From the NCBI GenBank assembly GCA_022563855.1, contig JADFMN010000007.1, positions 102,061-166,060 on the forward strand: 64,000 bases of DNA, given 5' to 3'. Each line of letters begins with the position of its first letter. Positions within the stretch are counted from its first letter, which is position 1. Of the stretch, positions 40,587 through 49,358 are shown piece after piece. A program made the translations under genes and the position numbers. Under the pieces are notes generated by a model that saw only the letters and a list, made by a program, of their open reading frames with translations, ran no database searches and was not told the origin of the DNA. This DNA comes from Armatimonadota bacterium. GTDB taxonomy: Bacteria; Armatimonadota; Fimbriimonadia; Fimbriimonadales; Fimbriimonadaceae.

Positions 40587-42142
40587 TCTTCCTTGCGCTT
40601 CTGTGGACTGAACGACGGGCTCATATAGTTGCCCGTGCCGCCTGAGACATTTTGCTCCCCTGTGCCGTCGACGTTGATCGTGTAAATCTGCCGGTCACCG
40701 GCGGGCCCAGCTTTCAAGTACACGATTGTCGTCCCTGACGGGTGCCAGCGAGGCTCCGCGACCTCGCCGTTTACGACGGCTTGGCCTTCGTACATACCAG
40801 CCTCCTTGATCGGCATGACGAAGAGGCTGCCCGGCGAGAACTCACGTTCCACCGCCCCACGTCCGATTGCTACGACGACTCGCCTGCCGTCAGGCGAGAT
40901 CGCTGGCTGTCGCGCGAACACGCCAGGCTCCGCCCAGAACCGGTACTGGACGGTTTTCACGCCGGGATCGTCCCCAGCTGATTTGTAAAACTCGAACTCC
41001 GCCGTATCAGCCCAAAAGACCTCTCTGAGCGCATTGAAGACAGCCTCGTCGTCCGTCGCCGGCTGGCCGTTGATTCTCATGAGCACGTCGCCGACCGAAA
41101 TGCCGATCCTGTCAGCCGCCGAATCTGGTGCGACTTGTTGGACGGCGAGACCTTGGATGTCGCTCGGAACGTCGTGCTGCCGCCGAAACTCTTCGGTAAT
41201 CGGCGCCGTCATAACGCCGGTCTCCGGCCGATCGAAGAACATCGGAGTGCTTTGCGGGGCACCGTCTTTGTCGACCGTGATCGCGAACAGGCAGTTGCGC
41301 CATGGAAGCAACACGCGGCCTTCCTTGATGAACTCGTTGTCAGCGGCGTTCGGGTTCGCAAGGGCGAATCCCTCGACCGCGACAACGGCCGTTCCGTTTG
41401 GTCCTACGTCGAACTCGATTCTCTTGCCGGCGAACAGCGGGATCGGACCGGGCTGAGACAGCCCAATCGGCTTCATCAAATTGACGACAAAAACCTCGTC
41501 CATCTGCGCGTCTCTGCGCATCACCGCGTAGATGACCCTTCTGTCTGCGCCCCACTTTGCGTCCTTGAAGCTGCTACCGATGCTCCGGTACTGGGTATCA
41601 AACTGGCCAGCGGCGCCGCCCTCCTCGTCTCCAACTGTTCTTTCTCTACCGATCGGCGGCAGAAGTTGCCGCAATGTCCCGTCGCGCTGGTTGTAGTCCA
41701 TGACGTATCCAGCTGAGACGATCATGCCGCTTTCCAGCAAATTTGGATAATCGGGAGGGCCATAGTACGGAGTCGACTTCGCCCGGCTCCCTGTAGACCT
41801 CTGCACAACAGCGTTCTTGTCCGGATTCCAGCGGTAGATGTTGTACTGGTTATCGTCGCGATTGCTGACGAAGAACACGCGGTTGCCGTCGGGGCGCCAC
41901 CTGGGATCCTGGTCCAACGTCCCCGGTTCGTACCCCTTCGAGTTCACTTTTTCTCCGTCAGCCGTGAACATGACTGCGCGAGAGCCGTCCGGAAGTTGCT
42001 CGACCGCAACGATCCAGCCGGCGGTGTCGGTGCTGCCGATGTCCGGATCGATCAGCCAATCCGCCAGCGAGTTGTAGCCAAAGAAGATAACTGCAATGGC
42101 GAAGAGGATCAGAACCGTCCGGACCATTATTTTCTGTTGCAT
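40583..42142 (-). CDS. Membrane-anchored PDZ and TolB-like beta-propeller protein
   Basis: A 519-residue protein with an N-terminal anchor helix (VLILFAIAVIFFGYNSLA, about 9-26) and an extracytoplasmic part. Propeller blades of the TolB/PD40 type are seen in DPRWRPDGNRVFFVSNRDD, AISPDGRRVVVAIGR and EPRWHPSGTTIVYL. Between them lies a PDZ domain, AVQQVAPDSAADRIGISVGD followed by VLMRING. The propeller is therefore split around the PDZ domain. A scaffold or sensing role in the periplasm is likely, but not known. It is the last gene of the fmt-def-prmC-hflX strand run. Confidence 0.78.
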   Translation of the reverse strand: MQQKIMVRTVLILFAIAVIFFGYNSLADWLIDPDIGSTDTAGWIVAVEQLPDGSRAVMFTADGEKVNSKGYEPGTLDQDPRWRPDGNRVFFVSNRDDNQYNIYRWNPDKNAVVQRSTGSRAKSTPYYGPPDYPNLLESGMIVSAGYVMDYNQRDGTLRQLLPPIGRERTVGDEEGGAAGQFDTQYRSIGSSFKDAKWGADRRVIYAVMRRDAQMDEVFVVNLMKPIGLSQPGPIPLFAGKRIEFDVGPNGTAVVAVEGFALANPNAADNEFIKEGRVLLPWRNCLFAITVDKDGAPQSTPMFFDRPETGVMTAPITEEFRRQHDVPSDIQGLAVQQVAPDSAADRIGISVGDVLMRINGQPATDDEAVFNALREVFWADTAEFEFYKSAGDDPGVKTVQYRFWAEPGVFARQPAISPDGRRVVVAIGRGAVEREFSPGSLFVMPIKEAGMYEGQAVVNGEVAEPRWHPSGTTIVYLKAGPAGDRQIYTINVDGTGEQNVSGGTGNYMSPSFSPQKRKED

Positions 42143-42170
42143 TTCGGTTACCTGGCTTCGCCTCGTGTGA

Positions 42171-43085
42171 CTAGAGTAAACGCTCTCCTGGCTTTAAGTG
42201 TGCCCCATTCGCATAATCCGTGCCGGTCATTCGCCCTCTGCCGCTTGGCTGCACTTGAATCAGCTCGAGCGCACCCTTACCGAACGCCACGACCATATTC
42301 GGCTTGATCGATACGACCGTGCCTGGCGGGCCCGCTTCGTCGGGCGACAAACTAGCCTGCAAAACCTTGAGCGGGCCGGACCCCGTCATGAGGAACGCGC
42401 CGGGCGCCGGAGTGCACGCACGGTAACGGTTGAACTCGTCTTGAGCCGAGTTCACCGGGTTGAGCTGGGCGTCCGACTTCTCTAGTTTCTTCGCGTAGCT
42501 GGCTTTGGTTTCGTCCTGTGGCGTTGCCTCGAAGTCACCGGCGGCGAGGGGGACGATCCAAGTCTTCACCAGCTGAGCAGCCAGTGCTGCGAGCCTATCG
42601 TGAAGCTGGCCGGCTGTCTCTTCTCGTCCGATGCCAATCGCCTCTTCAGCGATCACGCCTCCTGTATCCATCCGCTCGTCCATCAGCATGAGCGTCACTC
42701 CGGTCACGTCTTCACCGTTCAGAAGCGCGTACTGGATCGGCGCTGCGCCGCGGTACTTCGGCAACAGGCTCGCGTGAAGGTTGAAGCACCCGGCGCGCGG
42801 CAAGTCCAGCACCTTCTTGGGCAGTATTTGCCCGTAGCTAGCTACGATAAAAGCGTCCGCTTCGACAGTCTTGAGCTTCGATACGAACTGAGGGTCTCGA
42901 CAGCGGTCAGGTGTAACGACCGCAAGCCCCATCTCTGCAGCGGCCTCCGCCACCGGCGTCGGGTGAAGCTTTAGACCGCGCCCCGACGGGCGGGCGGGCT
43001 GCGAGACGACCAAGGCGATGTCGCTGGCCAGAACACGGAGCGCTGGCACGGCGAACTGCGACGACCCAAAGTAAACCAGCTTCAT
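42171..43085 (-). CDS. fmt: Methionyl-tRNA formyltransferase
   Basis: A 304-residue enzyme that formylates initiator Met-tRNA. It opens MKLVYFGSSQFAVPAL, and the catalytic Asn-His motif is CFNLHASLLPKYRGAAPIQ, with VTLMLMDERMDTGGVI following. The C-terminal OB-like domain ends with the usual VQPSGRGRMTGTDYANG stretch. It overlaps def by four bases (ATGA), the classical def-fmt pair. Confidence 0.96.
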   Translation of the reverse strand: MKLVYFGSSQFAVPALRVLASDIALVVSQPARPSGRGLKLHPTPVAEAAAEMGLAVVTPDRCRDPQFVSKLKTVEADAFIVASYGQILPKKVLDLPRAGCFNLHASLLPKYRGAAPIQYALLNGEDVTGVTLMLMDERMDTGGVIAEEAIGIGREETAGQLHDRLAALAAQLVKTWIVPLAAGDFEATPQDETKASYAKKLEKSDAQLNPVNSAQDEFNRYRACTPAPGAFLMTGSGPLKVLQASLSPDEAGPPGTVVSIKPNMVVAFGKGALELIQVQPSGRGRMTGTDYANGAHLKPGERLL

Positions 43086-43615
43086 TCAGGGTCACTTTCA
43101 GCTGTCTTTGGCATCTCCCAGCGGAAGGTCGTCGGGTCCGCCTTGTCGATGAACAGCACTCCGTCAAGATGGTCGATCTCGTGCAGGACAACGCGCGCGT
43201 CAAGACCCTCGAAGCGAAAGGTCGACTCGCGGCCTTTGCGATCCAACGCCTCAACCTCGACCTTCTCGGCTCTCTCGACCATGCCGAATAGACCGGGGAT
43301 CGAAAGGCACCCCTCCTCCCCAAGCTGCGTCCCCTCAGAGCCGACGACGACCGGATTGAACATGATCGTCGGCTTGCCGTCGCTGGCGAGCACGATTATT
43401 CGTTCGCTGATCCCGATTTGAGGGGCGGCGAGGCCGTACCCGCGCGCGTCATTCATGACGCGAACCATGTTGTCGCCGACTGTCTGGTAGCGGCGCGTAT
43501 ACCGTTTGATTGGCACCGCTACGGTTCTTAAGACCTCAGCGGGATACTTGATGATCGGGTTCTGCTCGTCGTGAACGTACAGGCTCTTGAACTCCTCTGG
43601 AACGACCACCTGCAT
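43082..43615 (-). CDS. def: Peptide deformylase
   Basis: A 177-residue metalloenzyme removing the formyl group from new proteins. All three motifs are intact: GYGLAAPQIG, EEGCLSIPG (metal Cys), and VVLHEIDHLDG (metal histidines and catalytic Glu). The ATG at 43615 has CATAAT six bases upstream and no ribosome-binding site. It is coupled to fmt downstream. Confidence 0.97.
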   Translation of the reverse strand: MQVVVPEEFKSLYVHDEQNPIIKYPAEVLRTVAVPIKRYTRRYQTVGDNMVRVMNDARGYGLAAPQIGISERIIVLASDGKPTIMFNPVVVGSEGTQLGEEGCLSIPGLFGMVERAEKVEVEALDRKGRESTFRFEGLDARVVLHEIDHLDGVLFIDKADPTTFRWEMPKTAESDPE

Positions 43616-43621
43616 TGCCGA

Positions 43622-43627
43622 ATTATG
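43622..43627 (-). promoter_or_regulatory. Putative -10 box for leaderless def
   Basis: CATAAT on the minus strand is six bases before the ATG at 43615, in the 21-base gap after prmC. Confidence 0.45.
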
Positions 43628-43636
43628 GCAGGTTCG

Positions 43637-44461
43637 TCACCTGCGCTCAAACACACTGGCCCTGTCGATGCCCTGCAAATCTGCCGCCGTTCGCATCAAC
43701 CGCCAGCCGCATTCGCCAAACAGCGACGCCACGGCCTCAGCCCGCCGGTCCCCCAGTTCAACGGCTATGGCCCCGCCCGAACGAACGACGCGATCGCATT
43801 CGCTCGCCAGCCGGCGGTACACGTCTAGCCCGTCCGTTCCCCCAAAAAGAGCGCCGTGCGGCTCGTGCTGCTCGATCTCGGCAGGCAGCTCGTCGGACGT
43901 TGCGACATAAGGCGGATTGCATACGATAAGATCGATCGAGGACGCTCGGAACGCATCCACCAGATCAGACCTGACCAGCCCGATCTCGGCACCGAGAGCT
44001 CGGGCGTTCGCCTTTGCAACGTCCAGCGCGTCAGCGCTGATGTCTGAACCGATCACCGAACAGGTGCCGCACTCCAGCGCAAGGCTGATCCCGATGCAGC
44101 CGGAGCCTGTACCGACGTCTGCAACGACCGCAGAGGCTCTATCGCGAATCCAATCCAATGCCAGTTCGACAAGCGTCTCCGTCTCGTGCCTCGGGACCAG
44201 AACGGACGGGTTGACTTCATACCGGCGAGAGTAGAACTCGCGCCAACCAAGTACGTAGGCCAGCGGCTCCCCCTTCGACCTTTGTTCGACGATCCGGGCG
44301 AACGCCGCCTGGTCGAAGCCGTCATCAAGATGAGCAAGTACGTAGCTTCTGTCTTCGCCCAAAACCTCTGCCGCAAGAACCTGGGCTTCCAGACGCGCCG
44401 CCTCGATCCCGGCCTTGCAGAGCTTCGCCTCGGCTGTTGCGATCGCCTCTCGCAGAATCAC
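43637..44461 (-). CDS. prmC: Release factor glutamine methyltransferase
   Basis: A 274-residue SAM-dependent methyltransferase modifying the GGQ glutamine of release factors. The SAM loop is VADVGTGSGCIGISLA, and the active-site motif NPPY is in DLIVCNPPYVATSDEL. The N-terminal helical domain that binds the release factor is complete (LVPRHETETLVELAL). The GTG start overlaps the hflX stop as GTGA. Confidence 0.95.
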   Translation of the reverse strand: MILREAIATAEAKLCKAGIEAARLEAQVLAAEVLGEDRSYVLAHLDDGFDQAAFARIVEQRSKGEPLAYVLGWREFYSRRYEVNPSVLVPRHETETLVELALDWIRDRASAVVADVGTGSGCIGISLALECGTCSVIGSDISADALDVAKANARALGAEIGLVRSDLVDAFRASSIDLIVCNPPYVATSDELPAEIEQHEPHGALFGGTDGLDVYRRLASECDRVVRSGGAIAVELGDRRAEAVASLFGECGWRLMRTAADLQGIDRASVFERR

Positions 44462-45723
44462 GGCACTTCGTACCGTTCGAGTTTGGCCCGCATTTCAGGG
44501 ACGAGTTCGGCCTCAAGGTAAACGCCGTCTTCGCGGTAGTCCTTCAATAGCACCCTTCCGAACTGGTGGCACGACTCGACCAGGCGCGTCTGATCGTACG
44601 GGATGAGCGCCTTGACCAGCTCCAACTTGCTCTCGCACTTGGCAACGATCAGGTCCAGCAGATCGGGGATGCCGGTGCCGACCGTAGCGCTGATCGCGAC
44701 CGAATCGGGCCACTCCGCAACCAGCCTTGTTGCCACAGACGAGTCACTAAGGAGGTCGATCTTGTTGAACACGGTGATCATCGGCACGTCCTCGGCACCT
44801 AGCTCCCGGACCGTGTCCAAGACTAAATCGCGCTGCAGCTCCCAGTCCTCCAGGCTCGCGTCCACGACGTGTACCAGCAGGTCGGCATGGACGACCTCTT
44901 CGAGGGTTCCGCGGAACGCTGCGACGAGCTGTGTCGGCAGACGGCGAATGAAACCGACCGTATCGACGAGGAAGCACGAAAACCCCTTGTCCAGTTCCAG
45001 TTTGCGAGTCGTCGGGTCGAGCGTGGCGAACGGCATCGCATCGGCCAAGACGTCCGCATCCACCAATCGGTTCATGAGGGTGGACTTGCCCGCGCTGGTG
45101 TAGCCAACGATGGCGACTACGGAGTGTGGCTTCGCCTTGCGGTTCTCGCGCTGCAAGGCACGGTGACGAGAATGTCCGTCGATCTCGGCGCTGAGCTTCG
45201 AGATCCGCTTGTTCACGGTGCGTCTGTCTCGCTCCAACTGCGTCTCGCCAGGGCCTCTCATGCCGATGCCGCCTCGCTGTCGCTCAAACTTCGTCCAGGC
45301 GCTCATCAACCTGGGCAACCTGTAGCGAAGCTGAGCCAGTTCGACCTGCAGCTGTCCCTCCTTGGTACGAGCGCGCCGGGCAAAGATGTCAAGGATCAGC
45401 TGAGTCCGATCGATGACGCGCCTCCCTACCGCTTCTTCTAGATTTCGAATCTGAGTCCCGCTCAGCTCTGTGTCGATGACGATGGTGTCCGCTTCAACCT
45501 CTGCCGCGTACGATGTCAGCTCCTCAACCTTGCCTTTGCCGATGAAAGTCGGTCGAGTCGGTTTACCAACTCGCTGGCGCAGCGACCCGACGGCCTCTGC
45601 GCCTACGGCAACGCAAAGACCCTCAAGCTCCGCCTCAACGTAATCATCTTCCGATACGTCGGTGTTGACGAACACCAGAAAGATTCTCTCTGGTGGTTGC
45701 TCACGCGCCGTCGGGTGCGACAT
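44458..45723 (-). CDS. hflX: GTPase HflX (ribosome rescue/splitting factor)
   Basis: A 421-residue ribosome-associated GTPase. The HflX N-terminal domain carries FIGKGKVEEL and the glycine-rich linker GGIGMRGPGETQLE, followed by G1 VGYTSAGKSTLMNRL, G3 DTVGFIRRLP and G4 FNKIDLL. It splits stalled or heat-damaged ribosomes. It is the first gene of the hflX-prmC-def-fmt run. The C-terminal domain after the G domain ends in EAELVPEMRAKLERY. Confidence 0.95.
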   Translation of the reverse strand: MSHPTAREQPPERIFLVFVNTDVSEDDYVEAELEGLCVAVGAEAVGSLRQRVGKPTRPTFIGKGKVEELTSYAAEVEADTIVIDTELSGTQIRNLEEAVGRRVIDRTQLILDIFARRARTKEGQLQVELAQLRYRLPRLMSAWTKFERQRGGIGMRGPGETQLERDRRTVNKRISKLSAEIDGHSRHRALQRENRKAKPHSVVAIVGYTSAGKSTLMNRLVDADVLADAMPFATLDPTTRKLELDKGFSCFLVDTVGFIRRLPTQLVAAFRGTLEEVVHADLLVHVVDASLEDWELQRDLVLDTVRELGAEDVPMITVFNKIDLLSDSSVATRLVAEWPDSVAISATVGTGIPDLLDLIVAKCESKLELVKALIPYDQTRLVESCHQFGRVLLKDYREDGVYLEAELVPEMRAKLERYEVP

Positions 45724-45738
45724 CCGTTTCTCAGTAGC

Positions 45739-46284
45739 TCAGAATCGAGCAAGCCCTATCCGAATCGCCACGGTCAGCCCGTTGAACGACAAGCCATCAT
45801 ATTGTGTGTAGATGTCGTACCGCGCTTCGATGTTGATCCGTCGATTGATGTTGAATCCAATCGCAGCGTTTCCGTTTGGCGCGATGCGCTTGGCGGATCG
45901 ACGCCCACTGCCGGTATTGATCGCGTAATCGATGTACGACAAACCAGCTCGGACGGCGATGTACGGTTCGAAGTTCTCGGAACCCGTATTGAACGGTACG
46001 ACGTACCCGGCCGACGCGGTCAGGATGAAAATCTTGCTTCCATTCCGCGATTGGCTTATTCCAGACCAGTCGTGCACCCAGTGGCGCTCCTGGAGCTTCA
46101 ACGTACGAATGCGACTCGCTCCGAAACTGAACCAGCTATCTCCCAGCGCTGACCGAACGGTATTGCCCGACGGGAAGTACAGCCCGAACTGGGGTCCGAA
46201 GTACGAGTCTTCGTCTGCATACGCGGTGTTCGGCACAGCGAGGCACAGCAGCGCGGTGGCGAGGACCGGCAATCGTAATCGCAT
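45739..46284 (-). CDS. Small outer-membrane beta-barrel protein
   Basis: A 181-residue exported protein with signal peptide LPVLATALLCLAVPNTAYA. The mature part has alternating amphipathic strands (EPYIAVRAGLSYIDYAI, NAAIGFNINRRINIEARYDI, GLTVAIRIGLARF) and ends in Phe, the typical C-terminal residue recognised by the BAM complex. This fits an eight-stranded barrel of the OmpA/OmpW size. The function is unknown. It supports the diderm character already implied by the lipid A genes. Confidence 0.8.
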   Translation of the reverse strand: MRLRLPVLATALLCLAVPNTAYADEDSYFGPQFGLYFPSGNTVRSALGDSWFSFGASRIRTLKLQERHWVHDWSGISQSRNGSKIFILTASAGYVVPFNTGSENFEPYIAVRAGLSYIDYAINTGSGRRSAKRIAPNGNAAIGFNINRRINIEARYDIYTQYDGLSFNGLTVAIRIGLARF

Positions 46285-46335
46285 GATATCGCTATACTAC
46301 TCCGACACGAACCGACCTTACGCTAGTTCAAAGTT

Positions 46336-47088
46336 TTATTCAGCAATTCCCTTGAGAACGAAGCCGTCCGCCAGCCTCTCGATGTTTTCTGCTGAGTGCT
46401 TCACCGCTACGTCGAACAGGGTCTTGCCCTTTTCCGCGGTCGCAAGCGTTGCATAGCCAAGGGAACCTTGCTCCGTGATTTCATCGAAGAACAGCGTCAG
46501 CCCCTGAACGGGAGGCTCAGGGCTGAGGCCGTCGTCTCGAAGCCTGCCTTTGCGCACTAGATCGCCGTGCAAGTGCATCATCAGACTCGCCTCCGCTTCG
46601 CAGGCGTGTTGAATTCGCTTGGCCGGTCCCTCCATCACGGCCTCCAAGACGTCGTCGGGGATGAACGCGAAATACCCGGAATGCCCAAAGATGCAGTCCG
46701 GCGATTCGGCCTTGAGCTTGCGGCAGGCGATGCCGTTCGACTCCGTGTTTCCGCCGTGGCCGTTGATCAAGAAGAACTTCCGCAAGCCGTTTCGCATCAG
46801 CGAACGAGCAATCTCCATCACCGCAGCCTCATACCCCTCGAAACTCGCAGAAACCGTCCCCGCGAACGAGATGTGGTGTGCCGAGCACCCGTGCCACACG
46901 GTCGGCGTGAGAAGCACCTTCGATGGAAGCTCAGCCTCGATCGCTTCAGCCACGGCGGTGACAAGAAGCGTATCGGTGAACAGCGGCAAATGTGGACCGT
47001 GTTGTTCCAGCGAACCCGTCGGCACCAGAACGACGACATCGCGATTCACATCGTCGGCGTCCTGCCACGTCAGGTCGGCGAGCTTCAC
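46336..47088 (-). CDS. Creatininase-family amidohydrolase
   Basis: A 250-residue metal-dependent amidohydrolase of the creatininase family. The metal site is VPTGSLEQHGPHLPLFTDT, with HHISFAGT, FFLINGHGGNTES and HACEAEASLMM as further landmarks. Relatives act on creatinine, on formamidopyrimidine intermediates, or in mycofactocin maturation; the substrate here is not predictable. The start is taken as the GTG at 47088, which overlaps the dnaA stop as GTGA, instead of a TTG at 47103 further inside dnaA. Confidence 0.88.
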   Translation of the reverse strand: MKLADLTWQDADDVNRDVVVLVPTGSLEQHGPHLPLFTDTLLVTAVAEAIEAELPSKVLLTPTVWHGCSAHHISFAGTVSASFEGYEAAVMEIARSLMRNGLRKFFLINGHGGNTESNGIACRKLKAESPDCIFGHSGYFAFIPDDVLEAVMEGPAKRIQHACEAEASLMMHLHGDLVRKGRLRDDGLSPEPPVQGLTLFFDEITEQGSLGYATLATAEKGKTLFDVAVKHSAENIERLADGFVLKGIAE

Positions 47089-48482
47089 GGGGCCTCCGGC
47101 CAAGCCTGCCGACGGAGCGCCGTGAGTGTGTTCGAGAAATCCCGGTCGTGTGTGGCCAGGTTGCGAACCTTCGTGAACGCGTGCATCATGGACGAGTGGT
47201 CACGGTTGCCGAACTGCGTTCCGATGTGCTTCCACGAGTCGCCCGTGATCTCGCGGACTAGGTACACGGACACGTGGCGGGCGTGGGCGATCGGCGCCTT
47301 TCTGGAGATGCCCAGGATCGCTTCGACGTCGATCCTGTAATGCTTGGACACGACGTTCACGATGTCCGCAAAGCCCGGCTTGACGATCAACATCGCCTTG
47401 TAGTAGTTCTCAACCAACTCGGTGGCGAGCTCCAAGGATAACGGACGGTCCGAAAAGCTGCTCTCGGCGATCAACTTTGTCAACGCGCCCTGCAAAATCC
47501 GGATGTTGCCAGGGACGGATTCGGCCAGGAACATCGCAACATCGTGATCGAGGGGGACACCGTCGGCCTGCGCCTTGTTCTGCAGGATCGCGCATCTCGT
47601 CTCCGTATCGGGCATTTGCACATCGGCCACCAGCCCGCACTCCAGTCTAGACCTCAGCCGTTCGTCCATCTCCAACAGATCTCGCGGAGGTCGGTCTCCA
47701 CAAAGGACGATCTGCTTTCCGTCCGAGTGCAGCTCGTTGAACGTGTGGAACACCTCTTCTTGGGTCTTCTCCTTGCCCATGATGAACTGCACGTCGTCCA
47801 GCAGCCAGACGCTGACGCTTCGGTGCCGACGACGGAACTCGTCGATCCGGTTGTGCTGCAGAGCCTTGACGAAGTCCTCCATGAACTGCTGCCCGGACAC
47901 GTACACGAGCGGGAATCTGGGGTCGCGTCGAAGAATCTCGTTGGCGATAGCGTGGAGCAAGTGGGTTTTGCCGAGTCCGGAAGGGCCATAGATGAACAGC
48001 GGGTTGTACTTCATGCCCGGCGACGTCGCGACGGCCTTCGCCCCGCCCGCAGCCAGCCGGTTGCTCTGCCCGAGGACGAAACTGTCGAACGTAAAGTCTG
48101 GATTCGGCTTGAACCGCGAACCCCTCTGGACGGGAATCTCCGCAGTCTCAGCCGTGATAACTTGCGCCTCGACCGCTTCTAACTCGGGCTTCTCCCTTGG
48201 CGTAACGACGATCCTGACCTGGACCGGTTCGCCGATCTCGCCGCTCAACGCCGCCTCGATCCGATCGATGTATTTGTCCTTGACCCACTCCGCGACAAAG
48301 TTGCCCGGTGCGGCCAATGTGACGACGCCCTCGTCCGCTGAGATCGGCGTAAGCGGTTTCAAGAAACGCTCGTGTGCAGTGCCGGGAACAGTCGACGCAA
48401 GTTGATTGAGGGACGCCCTCCATACCGCTTGTACTTGAACGGCTCCTTCCTCGTCAAAAACTGATAACTGATCACTCGACAT
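47085..48482 (-). CDS. dnaA: Chromosomal replication initiator DnaA
   Basis: A 465-residue initiator. Domain I opens the protein (VWRASLNQLASTVPGT), a short linker follows, domain III has FIYGPSGLGKTHLLHAIA and VWLLDDVQFIMGKEKTQEEV, and domain IV carries the DNA-binding signature ARHVSVYLVREITG and GNRDHSSMMHA. The start at 48482 (MSSDQLSVF) is preferred to an ATG at 48587, whose extra 35 residues are Cys-rich and would overlap a good promoter. It is coupled to the creatininase gene; dnaN, recF and gyrB are not adjacent. Confidence 0.97.
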   Translation of the reverse strand: MSSDQLSVFDEEGAVQVQAVWRASLNQLASTVPGTAHERFLKPLTPISADEGVVTLAAPGNFVAEWVKDKYIDRIEAALSGEIGEPVQVRIVVTPREKPELEAVEAQVITAETAEIPVQRGSRFKPNPDFTFDSFVLGQSNRLAAGGAKAVATSPGMKYNPLFIYGPSGLGKTHLLHAIANEILRRDPRFPLVYVSGQQFMEDFVKALQHNRIDEFRRRHRSVSVWLLDDVQFIMGKEKTQEEVFHTFNELHSDGKQIVLCGDRPPRDLLEMDERLRSRLECGLVADVQMPDTETRCAILQNKAQADGVPLDHDVAMFLAESVPGNIRILQGALTKLIAESSFSDRPLSLELATELVENYYKAMLIVKPGFADIVNVVSKHYRIDVEAILGISRKAPIAHARHVSVYLVREITGDSWKHIGTQFGNRDHSSMMHAFTKVRNLATHDRDFSNTLTALRRQAWPEAP

Positions 48483-48701
48483 TAAAAAATCACACGCCCC
48501 GATTGGGACAAAGAACGATCCGGAGTATACACACGGAACGATGTGTGCGCAACACTTTTTTCTCTGAAGGGCTCGCGCGAAAAACATCGCGCCGACTTGT
48601 CCGTACCTAGCGCACGCAAATCGCCGTAATGTTGTTTCAAAATTCAGTGATTTTCAAAACGTTGTGCGCAGTTCCTTTGGCAGACGCGCACAGGATAGCG
48701 G
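48483..48701. promoter_or_regulatory. dnaA-thiN intergenic region, possible oriC or control region
   Basis: This 219-base gap between divergent genes has three copies of TGTGCGC (48544-48550, 48663-48669 and, inverted, 48686-48692), an AT-rich direct repeat of TTTCAAAA near 48639-48660, and the dnaA promoter. Canonical TTATCCACA boxes are absent. It is short for an origin. Confidence 0.35.
48524..48552 (-). promoter_or_regulatory. dnaA promoter overlapped by a DnaA-box-like sequence
   Basis: On the minus strand TTGCGC (48547-48552) is followed after 17 bases by TATACT (48524-48529), a good sigma-70-type promoter about 40 bases before the dnaA ATG. The -35 lies inside TTGCGCACA (48544-48552), seven of nine positions like TTATNCACA, so DnaA could repress itself. 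Confidence 0.5.
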
Positions 48702-49358
48702 ATGCAGGACAAACTAATCTCAAGCGCGTCAATGGATCGAGTACTTGGAATGTTGGGAGGTCGGGACGTGACCGATCAGCGTCTGCGCGATTGGTGTGCA
48801 TCAGCGGACGTGATTTACGCTGCGGACTGCGGCGCTGATCGTGTGATCGGATTTGGATTCAAGCCGATCGTTGTCGGCGATTTCGACTCCTTCACGTCTC
48901 TCGATAGTTCGCACGGTTTGCGCCTGGAAAAGTCGACCGACCAGAGCACCACCGACTGCGACAAACTGCTCGACCTAGTTGAGAACGACGGCCACCAGGC
49001 GGTAACTCTCGCAGGGTCTGAAGGCGACCTGCCCGACCATGTGCTCGCAACGTATTCTAGTGCGCAAAAGTCGCATTTGCAGGTTCGAATTGCGTACCGA
49101 AGGGGGATCGGATGGCTGGTCCGGCCAGGGGTTAAGCTCGACGTTTCTTGCCGTCGCGGGCAGCGCGTTTCGCTCATCCCTTTGGACGTTTGCATCGGCG
49201 TTCAACTCTCTGGCGTCGAGTGGCCGCTCACGGGAGTTACCCTCGCGCCATCGGGAGCGCTCAGCGTGTCGAACTGCTCCGTCGAAACCGTTATAACAGC
49301 TTCGCTCGACAGCGGTTGCGCGCTGCTGTTTCTGGAGACGCCAGAAGTGCGATGGTAA
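48702..49358 (+). CDS. thiN: Thiamine pyrophosphokinase-like protein
   Basis: A 218-residue protein of the ThiN/TPK family, which makes thiamine diphosphate from thiamine. The family landmarks are IYAADCGADRVIGFG, PIVVGDFDSFTS and the STTDCDKLLDL stretch in place of the usual D-K-T-D motif; the second domain (beta-sandwich) ends with CALLFLETPEVRW. The G-R-x-D-H motif is replaced by SEGDLPDH, so the match is somewhat divergent. The stop overlaps the following symporter start by seven bases. Confidence 0.8.
   Translation: MQDKLISSASMDRVLGMLGGRDVTDQRLRDWCASADVIYAADCGADRVIGFGFKPIVVGDFDSFTSLDSSHGLRLEKSTDQSTTDCDKLLDLVENDGHQAVTLAGSEGDLPDHVLATYSSAQKSHLQVRIAYRRGIGWLVRPGVKLDVSCRRGQRVSLIPLDVCIGVQLSGVEWPLTGVTLAPSGALSVSNCSVETVITASLDSGCALLFLETPEVRW

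Noticed and set aside
48485..48587. Longer DnaA start at 48587
   Set aside because: The extra 35 residues are Cys-rich and unlike DnaA domain I, and the ATG lies upstream of the likely transcription start.
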